Below, in pieces: positions 1-7,961 of a DNA stretch of 15,081 nt; position 1 is the stretch's first letter; each line of letters starts with the position of its first letter. This stretch comes from Propionibacteriales bacterium (GTDB taxonomy: Bacteria; Actinomycetota; Actinomycetes; Propionibacteriales; Propionibacteriaceae). Under the pieces are notes generated by a model. That model was not told where the DNA came from, did no database searches, and was given only the letters and a program-made list of their open reading frames with translations. The position numbers and the translations under genes are program-made. The stretch lies in assembly GCA_030453285.1 (NCBI GenBank), contig JAKDKP010000004.1, positions 1 through 15,081 on the forward strand, given 5' to 3'.

Positions 1-1
1 G

Positions 2-2538
2 AATCGGGGGCAGCTACGGGTGCTGCTCGGGGCTGCTCCCGGCGTCGGCAAGACGTACACCATGCTCGAGGAGGGCATGCGACTCCATGCCGAGGGCAAG
101 GACGTGGCGGTGGCTCTGGTGGAGACCCACGGTCGGGCCGCCACAGCCGCGATGACCGAGGGATTGGAAATCCTGCCCCGCCGCACCGTCAGCCACCGAG
201 GCGTTGACCTGACCGAGCTCGACATCGACGCCGTACTGGAACGCCGACCCACCATTGCGTTGGTGGACGAGCTGGCCCACACCAACGCGCCCGGCTCGCG
301 CAACGAGAAGCGATGGCAGGACGTCGATGAGCTGCTGGCGGCCGGCGTCGACGTCATCTCGACGGTCAACATCCAACACATCGACTCGCTCAACGACGTC
401 GTGCAGCAGATCACCGGGGTGCCGCAACGCGAAACCATTCCCGATGCGGTCCTGCGGGCCGCCGACCAGATCGAGGTGGTTGATCTTGACCCGCAGGCGC
501 TGCGGGACCGCCTGGCCGGTGGCAATGTGTACGGCGCCGAACGGGTCGATGCGGCGCTGTCGAACTACTTCCGGCTCGGCAACCTGACCGCGCTGCGGGA
601 GCTGGCCCTGCTCTGGCTGGCCGGCGAGGTCGACACGGCCCTGCAGAACTACCGCACCGAGCACGGCATCGACAGCAAGTGGGAGGCCCGCGAGCGCGTC
701 GTGGTCACCCTCACCGGCGGGCCCGAGGGGGAGACCCTGCTGCGGCGCGGTGCCCGGATCGCCGCCCGCTCCGCGGGCGGTGAACTGATGGCGGTGCACG
801 TGACCAGCCAGGACGGGCTGCGCCGGGCCAATCCGGAGGCACTGGCCCAGCAGCGGGCCCTGGTCGAGCGGCTGGGTGGCACCTATCACCAGATCGTGGG
901 GGAGGACGTCCCCACCGCCCTGACCGAATTCGCCAAGGCAGCCAATGCCACCCAACTCGTGATCGGCGTCAGCCGACGTAGTCGACTGGCCGCCGCCCTC
1001 ACCGGGCCCGGGATTGGCACGACGGTCACCCGCGAGGCCGGCGACATCGATGTGCACATCGTCAACCATGCCGCCGCAGGCCGGCAGCTCAGTCTGCCCC
1101 GGCTCGGCGGCGGCGCGCTCACCGTACGGCGTCGGGTGGCCGGCTTCGGACTCGCACTGGTCGGCGGTCCGCTGCTGACCGGCTTGTTGGTGAGCCTGCG
1201 CAATGATTCCTCCATCACCGGTGACGTGTTGAGCTATCAGTTGCTGGTGGTGATCGTGGCCCTGGTCGGCGGTCTGTGGCCGGCGTTGTTTGCCGCGGTG
1301 CTCTCGGGTCTGACCCTTGACTTCTTCTTCATCCAGCCGATCTACACCGTCACCATCAGCGACCCCAACCATGCGTTGGCGCTGGGGCTCTACGTGATCA
1401 TCGCGCTGCTGGTCAGCCTCGTCGTGGACCGTGCCGCCCGCCGGAATCGGGCCGCGCAACGAGCCGCCACCGAGGCCGAACTGCTCGCCACCGTCGCGGG
1501 CAGTGTGCTCCGCGGCCAGGGGGCGATCCAGGCGCTGGTGGACCGGACCCGGGAAGCCTTCGGGCTCACCGCGGTGCGGCTGATCCGGGACCAGGAGGTG
1601 CTGGCCGCCGACGGTGAACACACCGGGGCCGAGTTCACCGTCGTCGCGGTGGGTGATCGCGCCTCCTTGGAGTTGTACGGCTCTGATCTGGTCTCGTCCG
1701 AGCGTCGGCTGCTGGCGGTCATCGTCGTCCAGTTGGAGGCTGCGCTCGAGCACAGCGACCTGGCCGAGACCGCCAGCGAGGTGGGGCCGCTCGCCGCAAC
1801 GGACCGGGTCCGTACGGCCCTGTTGTCGGCTTTGAGCCATGACCTGCGGCGTCCCCTGGCTGCTGCTACGGCGGCGGTCAGCGGGTTGCGTGAGGCAGGC
1901 GGGACGTTGAGTGACACCGATCGCGATGAGCTGCTGATCACCGCCGACGAGAGCCTGGCGACGCTGGCCACCCTGGTCACCGATCTGCTCGACGTCAGCC
2001 GATTGCAGGCCGGCGTCCTGGCCGTCGCCGTCGCGCCGGTCGATCCCGCCGACGCAATCGTGCCGGCTCTGGACGAGCTGGACCTTGGTCCCGAGCAGGT
2101 GGAACTTGATCTTGATCCGGGCATCGGTTCGGTGATGGCCGACCCGGTGTTGCTGCAACGGGTGTTGGTCAACCTGCTCACCAACGCCGTTCGGCATGCG
2201 CCACCGGGAGTCCGGGTCCGGATCACGACCAGCGCCTTCGCCGGCCAGGTCGAGATCCGGATCATCGATCATGGGCCGGGCATCCCGGCGGACCGTCGCG
2301 ACGACGTGTTCGTCCCGTTCCAACGACTGGGGGACACCGACAACTCCACCGGCCTCGGGCTCGGTCTGGCCCTGTCCAAGGGGTTCGTCGAAGGCATGGG
2401 CGCCACCCTGAGTCCAGAAGACACTCCCGGCGGGGGGCTCACCATGGTCGTCACCCTGGCCGAGTCGGGTGGGCCCGTGGTCGACCCTGCCGGAGCCGAG
2501 TCCGTACGGTCGGAGCCGGAAACCGAAGGGAAGCTTCG

Positions 2539-2542
<4 letters not shown>
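2..2542 (+). CDS. kdpD: KdpD potassium/turgor sensor histidine kinase (5' end outside window)
   Basis: Membrane sensor kinase that responds to potassium limitation or turgor and phosphorylates KdpE to control the KdpFABC high-affinity K+ pump. The reading frame is open to the window edge. Residues before the GTG at 20 (NRGQLR) match the family, so the true start lies upstream and only a short N-terminal piece is missing. Counting from 20: Walker A-like GAAPGVGKT at the start, then the KdpD sensor domain. A universal-stress-protein-like domain follows at about 225-345, then four membrane segments at about 373-471 including FFFIQPIYTVTISDP. The phospho-acceptor is His607 in SALSHDLRRPL; the ATPase domain has an N box (NLLTNAVRHAP), DHGPGIP and a GLGLGLALSKG box. 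About 840 residues remain, close to full length. The stop overlaps kdpE by ATGA. kdpFABC is not visible and probably lies upstream. Very confident. Confidence 0.96.
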
Positions 2543-3240
<698 letters not shown>

Positions 3241-3317
3241 CTCGTCTTGCCGGGTCCGTGGCTTCGTACCGAGAAGCGGCACGCTGAGGCGCACTGCCGG
3301 AGCATGGTGACACCCGT

Positions 3318-3347
3318 GGCCCGCTGGCTGCCGATGTTCGGCGGGCC
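3318..3347 (+). terminator. Inverted repeat after kdpE, possible weak terminator
   Basis: GGCCCGC (3318-3324) and GCGGGCC (3341-3347) are perfect 7-bp arms around a 16-nt loop, about 75 nt after the kdpE stop. No T tract follows, and the repeat lies only about 18 nt before the next start codon. It could be a factor-assisted terminator, a leader structure of the next gene, or chance in GC-rich DNA. Confidence 0.3.
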
Positions 3348-3364
3348 TGTGTCATCATCACCTC

Positions 3365-3767
3365 ATGCCCAGTTCCGTCCGCCTGTTGCGCTCATCGACG
3401 CTGGCCGCCGCCCCGTACGCACACGCCGCGACGGCTCCGGTCGGGACGCGGCTGATCTTCTTGGCCGGGGCTTGCCCGCTGGACGCCGAAGGCCGAACCG
3501 TTGCCGGTGATCATGCCGCCCAGGCCGCTGCCCTGCGTTGCGAACCTTGAGCAGGCGCTCATTGAAGCGGGTGCCCACCTCACCGATGTGATCAGCACTC
3601 GCGTGTTGGTGGCGTCTGATCGCCGCAGTGATCTGGTCGCTGCCTGGGACGTGGTGCACGCCGCCTTCGCGGCTCACGAGGTCCCGAGCACCCTGCTCGG
3701 GGTCACCGTCCTGGGATACGAGGATCAACTCGTGGAGGTTGAAGCCGTCGCCGCCGTGGCGGACTGA
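3365..3767 (+). pseudogene. Rid/YjgF/UK114-family protein, frameshifted
   Basis: Rid proteins are small trimeric proteins; the archetype deaminates reactive enamine/imine intermediates. Here the family fold is split over two frames. The first part (3365-3550) carries APVGTRLIFLAG and the end of the first half. The second part, open from 3501 and ending at 3767, carries NLEQALIEAGAHLTDVIS and the characteristic ending LVEVEAVAAV. Removing one T at about 3538-3539 (CGTT) rejoins the frames as AALRANLEQAL and gives a normal protein of about 133 residues. This is either a real single-base disruption or a sequencing error. At the position where archetypal RidA has its catalytic Arg (a segment like ARSCV), this protein reads PSTLLGV. 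Even a repaired product is therefore probably in a Rid subgroup lacking imine deaminase activity. No clear ribosome site precedes the ATG at 3365. Confidence 0.78.
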
Positions 3768-3814
3768 GCCGGACCCGATGTCGGACGGCCGCTCGACTGG
3801 CGCACAATGATCAT

Positions 3815-3831
3815 GATTCCGAGGCGGAATC
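3815..3831. promoter_or_regulatory. Palindrome upstream of the glycosidase gene, candidate operator
   Basis: GATTCCG, AGG, CGGAATC forms perfect 7-bp arms with a 3-nt centre, ending 61 nt before the glycosidase start. It sits among short direct repeats: GATCATG at 3809 and 3846, and GGTCCTGAC at 3852 and 3872. The position fits a repressor or activator site for a sugar-utilisation gene. A short RNA hairpin is the alternative. No regulator gene is adjacent. Confidence 0.4.
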
Positions 3832-3892
3832 GCAGTCTGCCGAAAGATCATGGTCCTGACGGGGGATCGCGGGTCCTGACCAGGGAGGGCGC

Positions 3893-5173
3893 ATGACCGG
3901 ATTCGACTTGAACGGACTGGAGCTGGGCGTCTCGACCGCCGCGGTGCAGATCGAGGGTGGTGACCGCAACAACAACTGGTACGACTGGGCGCGTCAACGC
4001 GGCCGGATCGCCGACGGGTCCACACCCGAGGACACCGGGGATCACTGGAACAGGTGGCGCGAGGACACCGAACTGCTCGCCGGCATGGGCGTGCAGCACT
4101 ACCGGATGAGTCTGGAGTGGAGCCGGATCGAACCACGCCAGGGGGTGCTCGACGAGGCGGCCCTGCAGCGCTATCGCGACGAACTGACCGCCCTGATCTC
4201 GTACGGGATCCGCCCGCTGGTCACCCTGCACCACTTCAGCCATCCGAGCTGGTTCGAGAACATGGGCGCCTTCGAGCACCCTGCCGGGGTGGTGATCTTC
4301 CTTCGGTACGTCCGGTTGGTGGTCAGCGAGCTGGGTGATCTGGTCAGCGACTGGATCACCATCAACGAACCGAACGTGTACGTCACCGGCGGCTACTTTG
4401 CTGGGCTGTTTCCGCCCGGGAAGCAGAGCTTGCGGCACGTGGTGAAGATCTTCAATCGGTTGGCGACCGCGCACATCCTGGCGTACGAGCTGATCCACGA
4501 GCTCCAGTCACACGCGGTGGTCGGCGTTGCGCAGCACCTACGCCCGTTCCAGCCGGCCCTGTACTGGAGCCCTTGGCATCACGGATTGAGCTGGTTCGTC
4601 GAGTACATGTTCCAGGATGCGATCACCGAGGCGATGTGCACTGGTCGGTTCAAACTGCCGATGCGCAGACCGCGGTCGATCCGGCCGGGCCGGTACTACG
4701 ACGTGATCGGGATCAACTACTACTCGCGGAGCACGGTGGTGCACATCGATGACTCCACCGCTGCGAACGTGCCGGTCACCGATCTGGGGTGGGAGATCCA
4801 CTCCCAGGGACTTGTCGATGTGGCCCGGTGGGCCCACAAGCGTTATGACGCACCGATCTGGATCACCGAGAACGGGGTGTGCGACAACCGGGACCGCTAT
4901 CGCTCACGGTTCATCCACGAGCATCTGCAGGCCGTGGTGTCCTCGGACCTGCCGATCGAGCGGTACTACCACTGGTGCTTCGTCGACAACTGGGAGTGGG
5001 CCTCGGGGGAGACGCCTCGATTCGGGCTGGTGCATCTTGATCATGAAACACAGCAGCGCACGATGAAGGACAGCGGCCGCTTCTATACCGAGATCATCGC
5101 CAACGGTGGGGTGACCGAGGAGATGTATCGTCGCTACGTCGCCGGGCAGGTCTATCCCCGCAACGACCGCTAG
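3893..5173 (+). CDS. Glycoside hydrolase family 1 (beta-glucosidase/beta-galactosidase type)
   Basis: A retaining beta-glycosidase that would cleave terminal beta-linked sugars from oligosaccharides or glycosides, probably in the cytoplasm because no signal peptide is seen. Family 1 signatures run in order along the (beta/alpha)8 barrel. They are GVSTAAVQIEGG near the N terminus, YRMSLEWSRIEP, and LHHFSHPSWF. The acid/base Glu159 is in TINEPN, followed by INYYSR. The nucleophile Glu326 is in ITENGV, and the sugar-binding segment VDNWEWASGETPRFGLVHLD is near the C terminus. At 426 residues it is slightly short for the family (about 440-480) but has every catalytic element. ATG at 3893 has a strong ribosome site (AGGGAGGG) just upstream. 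It appears to be a single-gene unit: an upstream palindrome may control it and a strong hairpin follows. No transporter or sugar kinase is nearby, so the substrate cannot be named. Confidence 0.93.
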   Translation: MTGFDLNGLELGVSTAAVQIEGGDRNNNWYDWARQRGRIADGSTPEDTGDHWNRWREDTELLAGMGVQHYRMSLEWSRIEPRQGVLDEAALQRYRDELTALISYGIRPLVTLHHFSHPSWFENMGAFEHPAGVVIFLRYVRLVVSELGDLVSDWITINEPNVYVTGGYFAGLFPPGKQSLRHVVKIFNRLATAHILAYELIHELQSHAVVGVAQHLRPFQPALYWSPWHHGLSWFVEYMFQDAITEAMCTGRFKLPMRRPRSIRPGRYYDVIGINYYSRSTVVHIDDSTAANVPVTDLGWEIHSQGLVDVARWAHKRYDAPIWITENGVCDNRDRYRSRFIHEHLQAVVSSDLPIERYYHWCFVDNWEWASGETPRFGLVHLDHETQQRTMKDSGRFYTEIIANGGVTEEMYRRYVAGQVYPRNDR

Positions 5174-5174
5174 T

Positions 5175-5201
5175 CGAGCCGCTGGAGCACCGAGCGGCTC
5201 G
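5175..5201 (+). terminator. Hairpin terminator after the glycosidase gene
   Basis: CGAGCCGCT (5175-5183) and AGCGGCTCG (5193-5201) are perfect 9-bp arms around a 9-nt loop, starting 2 nt after the glycosidase stop codon. No U-rich tail follows, which is common in high-GC actinobacteria. The position makes transcription termination the likeliest role, so the next gene probably has its own promoter. Confidence 0.65.
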
Positions 5202-5264
5202 GTTGGAGTGGTGCGGACTTGATCGCCTGCATCTGGGCTTCCGGCGACGCGAAGGAGATGACAG

Positions 5265-6245
5265 ATGACTTCTGAGCCGGGAGATCCCACGTCGCGGAGC
5301 TCACACCATGATCAGCCGACCGAGCGCATCAACGAGTTGGAACGGCTGCTGACCTTGCGGGACGACGCTGTGCGGACCAGCGAAGAGCTGGGATCGGTAC
5401 GTGACCGCGCGGCCGCCTTGGAACGCCGGAGCGCCGAGGCCGAGGCAGCGGGTCACTCCGCGGAGGAGAAGCTCGCCGCGCTCCATCGGGTTTCGGTGGC
5501 CCGGCTGTATTCCGCTGTCCGGGGGACCAGGGCCGAGGACGTTGATCGCCAGGAGGGGTTGGTGCTGCGATTGCGCGCTCAACTCGAGGGCATCCACGCC
5601 GATCTGGAGGACTGTCAGGCGACGCGGGATCGGCTTGAACAGCGCCTTGCTCGGCTGGCAGGAGTTGACGAGGAGTTGGCTGCGGCAATGTTCGAGGTGG
5701 AACATGCCTTGATTCGGGCTGGGAATCCAGTGCGGAAGTCACTGGCGGGTCTGGCCGATCGTCGCGCCGACGCGGCAGCCGAGTTGGACGGCACCCTTGC
5801 CGATCAGCAACGGTTGATCACTCTGGCCGAGGCGATGGACGAGGTGGTTGAGACCTTCGGGCGCTATGTGGCCGAGGGGCGCCGGGTGCCACCCGGCCTG
5901 GTGAGCGAGACCTCCTCAGAGGGCCGCGACATGGACGAAGCGGTGAGGACGCTCCGCTCCATCGGCGCCGCTGTTCGGAAGGTCGCCAGGCGACGGGGCA
6001 TCACCTGTCGGTTGCCCCCGGTGCCGCGTGCCTTGCTGGCTCTGCAACACGATGCCGGAGCCGACCGGGGTCGTGAGGACTGGTATCGCTTTGCCCAGGA
6101 TCAACCTGCGCCGATCAGGGCAGCCGCTCGTGCGTTCGACGAGCGGATCGACACCGCTCGAGCCCTGCTGACCGACCTTGATCAACTTCGGCTGCGGTGG
6201 CTCCGTACCGGGGCTCGGCAACTGTCGGATCGCGCAGCGATCTGA
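5265..6245 (+). CDS. Hypothetical coiled-coil protein
   Basis: I do not recognise this 326-residue protein. It is almost entirely charged and helical. A polar N-terminal stretch of about 18 residues is followed by heptad-like segments at about 20-80 (INELERLLTLRDDAV, ALERRSAEAEAAGHSAEEKL) and 95-145 (LVLRLRAQLEGIHADLEDCQ, then DRLEQRLARL). Further helices lie at 170-205. The C-terminal part is Arg-rich, with a basic VRKVARRRG near residue 245. There is no signal peptide or membrane segment, so it is probably a cytoplasmic scaffold or filament-like protein. ATG at 5265 is supported by AAGGAG ending 9 nt upstream. It is separated from the glycosidase by a hairpin and converges on the biotin operon, so context gives no function. 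The reading frame is uninterrupted and codon use looks like that of the neighbours, so I believe it is a real gene. Confidence 0.8.
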   Translation: MTSEPGDPTSRSSHHDQPTERINELERLLTLRDDAVRTSEELGSVRDRAAALERRSAEAEAAGHSAEEKLAALHRVSVARLYSAVRGTRAEDVDRQEGLVLRLRAQLEGIHADLEDCQATRDRLEQRLARLAGVDEELAAAMFEVEHALIRAGNPVRKSLAGLADRRADAAAELDGTLADQQRLITLAEAMDEVVETFGRYVAEGRRVPPGLVSETSSEGRDMDEAVRTLRSIGAAVRKVARRRGITCRLPPVPRALLALQHDAGADRGREDWYRFAQDQPAPIRAAARAFDERIDTARALLTDLDQLRLRWLRTGARQLSDRAAI

Positions 6246-6323
6246 CAACACAATTCCCCTTGCACCATGTTCCTGGGGCGGTGTCGCTGCAGGGATTCCT
6301 GCCCGGGCACATGCTGTTTCAGT

Positions 6324-6353
6324 GTCCCCACGTTCAGACGTCCCCTCGTTCAG
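6324..6353. repeat. Two tandem copies of a 14-bp motif at the end of the biotin operon
   Basis: GTCCCCACGTTCAG (6324-6337) and GTCCCCTCGTTCAG (6340-6353) match at 13 of 14 positions and are two nucleotides apart, a 16-bp period. The second copy includes the stop codon of the CHY zinc-finger gene. The rest of the 104-nt space between the converging genes holds only a short GCAGG/CCTGC inverted repeat. Role unknown. Confidence 0.6.
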
Positions 6354-6676
6354 CTCTGGAAGTAGAGCTCGTGGTGAAGACGGCATCGCGGGTTGAATGC
6401 GGCATCGCATGAGGGGCACGAGTCGGCAACGAGGTAGACGTCGATGGTCAGCAGGTGTCGGCACACTCCGCAGACCACCGCGCGGGTGTCACGGTCTGTG
6501 ACGGGCCACTGTTCGGCCGGATGGTCAGCGGTCTCGAGGTGGCAGAGATGGCAGGGGTAGAACTCGTCGCAGCACGCGAACCGGATGGCGATCACGTCGA
6601 GTGCGGTCCGATAGTGGGTGCAGCGGGTTTCATCGTCGATCGTCGGTCCGAGGATGCGCGGCCGCTGATCGTTCAT
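6350..6676 (-). CDS. CHY-type zinc-finger protein, last gene of the biotin operon
   Basis: This 108-residue protein contains a CHY zinc finger (zf-CHY family), expected to bind several zinc ions through Cys and His pairs. Visible ligands include CTHY at 19-22, the CC at 35-36, PCHLCH at 41-46, CGVC at 69-72 and CPSC at 87-90. The ending FNPRCRLHHELYF at 94-106 is typical of the family. The protein is essentially only the finger. The molecular role of bacterial members is not established to my knowledge; yeast Hot13, a mitochondrial intermembrane-space factor, has the same fold. The frame is open far upstream, but ATG at 6676 is chosen because it gives a complete domain and forms an ATGA overlap with the bioN stop. 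That implies translational coupling to the biotin transporter, so a role in transporter assembly or biotin metabolism is possible but unproven. Confidence 0.88.
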   Translation of the reverse strand: MNDQRPRILGPTIDDETRCTHYRTALDVIAIRFACCDEFYPCHLCHLETADHPAEQWPVTDRDTRAVVCGVCRHLLTIDVYLVADSCPSCDAAFNPRCRLHHELYFQS

Positions 6677-7284
6677 CCCACACCCCGGGCGGCCAGGGCG
6701 TCGCCGAGTTCGTCGGCGTGCTTCAGTGCCATCACGAGGAACGGAACGGCGAAGGTGCGCAGTCCGCCGGAGGAGCCGCGCGCCCGCTGTGCCTCGCGTA
6801 CCTGACGTGCCAGTCCGGCCAGCACCGGCACCGTCGTGATGGTCACAGTCAGCAGTAGGGCTGCCCGCTGCGGGTCGAGCCGGACGAATTCGAGGGGGCG
6901 GAGCGCGCGTTCGAGCGTGTCGAGCAGCGTGGTGACGCGTGTGGTGAGAACGAGCAGTGCGGCGATGATGATGGCGGCGCAGACTCGGGCGGTGTTGGCC
7001 ACCGCCGGCTCCGGTCCGAGGAAGATGAGCTGGCCGACAATCGTCAATCCGGCAATCCATCGGATGGCGAAGACCTGACGTCCGAATTGCCTCATGCCGA
7101 CGGCCCCATCGCCCAGGCCCGCGACGGCGTACGCGATGACGCACATGGCCGCCGCAGCACATGCCGCCCACCATGCCGCGGGCAGCAGCGAGACTCCGAG
7201 CACGAGTGCCAGGAGCGTGAGGATCTTGGGGCCAGGGGGCATGCGGTGCAGCACGCCGTCACCGGGAAGGTAGAGGCTCAGCAT
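6673..7284 (-). CDS. bioN: BioN, ECF transporter transmembrane (T) subunit
   Basis: Energy-coupling transmembrane protein that links the ATPase BioM to the substrate-binding BioY in biotin uptake. The 203 residues include hydrophobic segments at about 20-58, 71-90 and 100-118. A long amphipathic coupling region follows at about 118-201. It contains the two Ala-Arg-Gly motifs typical of EcfT proteins: one in QRARG (168-170) and one near the end in LAARG (199-201). These contact grooves in the ATPases. ATG at 7284 lies inside the end of bioM (7-nt overlap). The stop overlaps the CHY gene by ATGA. Sequence alone could fit CbiQ or a general EcfT, but linkage to a single dedicated ATPase and BioY makes BioN the best name. 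Confidence 0.9.
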   Translation of the reverse strand: MLSLYLPGDGVLHRMPPGPKILTLLALVLGVSLLPAAWWAACAAAAMCVIAYAVAGLGDGAVGMRQFGRQVFAIRWIAGLTIVGQLIFLGPEPAVANTARVCAAIIIAALLVLTTRVTTLLDTLERALRPLEFVRLDPQRAALLLTVTITTVPVLAGLARQVREAQRARGSSGGLRTFAVPFLVMALKHADELGDALAARGVG

Positions 7285-7961
7285 TCGAGCATCCGTTCAT
7301 ACTCGGCGACGACGGTGCCGGGCGCGCCGACGGTACGGATGCGGCCGTCTGCGAAGAGCACGGCGGTGTCGCACCGCTGCGCCAGGGTGAGGTCGTGCGT
7401 GACGAGCACCAGGCGATGACCAGTGTCGCGGAAGAGATGATCGGCCACGTGGCGGGCGTTTCGAGCGTCGAGAAAGGCTGTCGGTTCATCGGCGATGACC
7501 AACTCGGGACATCGGACGAAGGAGCCGCTGAGGGCGAGGAGTTGTTTCTGCCCTCCGGACAGGTCGTGCGAGGAGTGCTCGGCGAGGGCAGCGAGGCCGA
7601 AGCGGTTGAGGGTCGTGTTGACCCGATCCTTGAGTTCGTCCGGACCAAACCCACTGCCGCGCAGCGAGAACGCGACGTCCTCGGCGACCGTCGGCATCAC
7701 GATCTGGGCGTCCGGGTTACTGAAGAGGAACGCCGTACGACGGCGTAGTTGTCTTGCCTGTGTGCCCGGGTCGAGCCCGAGCACCCGCACCGTGCCCTCG
7801 GTCCGCGAGATCAGGCCGCCGAGGAGTCGGGCGAAGGTCGACTTGCCTGAGCCGTTCTCACCGATGACGGCACCCGTACGCGCGTCGAGATCGAGCGAGA
7901 CGTTGCGGAGCACGTCGTTCTCGCCCAGGCGTACGCGAACTCCGGAGAGCTGGATGCTCAT
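7278..7961 (-). CDS. bioM: BioM, ECF transporter ATPase subunit
   Basis: ABC-type ATPase that drives the BioMNY biotin transporter from the cytoplasmic side of the membrane. Its 227 residues hold all nucleotide-binding motifs: Walker A GENGSGKST (34-42), an ECF-type Q-loop SNPDAQ (81-86), signature LSGGQ (134-138), Walker B LVIADE (154-159) and the switch His189 in LVTHD. The longer open frame reaching 8102 reads into the thiolase gene and is not the real start. ATG at 7961 begins MSIQLSGVRV, the usual ABC first strand. It has GAGGT upstream and overlaps the thiolase stop by ATGA. Only one ATPase is encoded, as in group I BioMNY systems where the ATPase works as a homodimer. Confidence 0.92.
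   Translation of the reverse strand: MSIQLSGVRVRLGENDVLRNVSLDLDARTGAVIGENGSGKSTFARLLGGLISRTEGTVRVLGLDPGTQARQLRRRTAFLFSNPDAQIVMPTVAEDVAFSLRGSGFGPDELKDRVNTTLNRFGLAALAEHSSHDLSGGQKQLLALSGSFVRCPELVIADEPTAFLDARNARHVADHLFRDTGHRLVLVTHDLTLAQRCDTAVLFADGRIRTVGAPGTVVAEYERMLEC

Noticed and set aside
14..2323. A 769-residue open frame on the minus strand opposite kdpD
   Set aside because: It lies wholly antisense to an unmistakable KdpD, has low-complexity Gln/Gly/Arg/Asp-rich composition, and shows no family motif. Long antisense frames are expected in high-GC coding DNA.
6677..7174. Upstream extension of the CHY zinc-finger frame
   Set aside because: It is antisense-free but out of frame with bioN, very Arg/His-rich, and has no family match. 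ATG at 6676 gives a complete domain.
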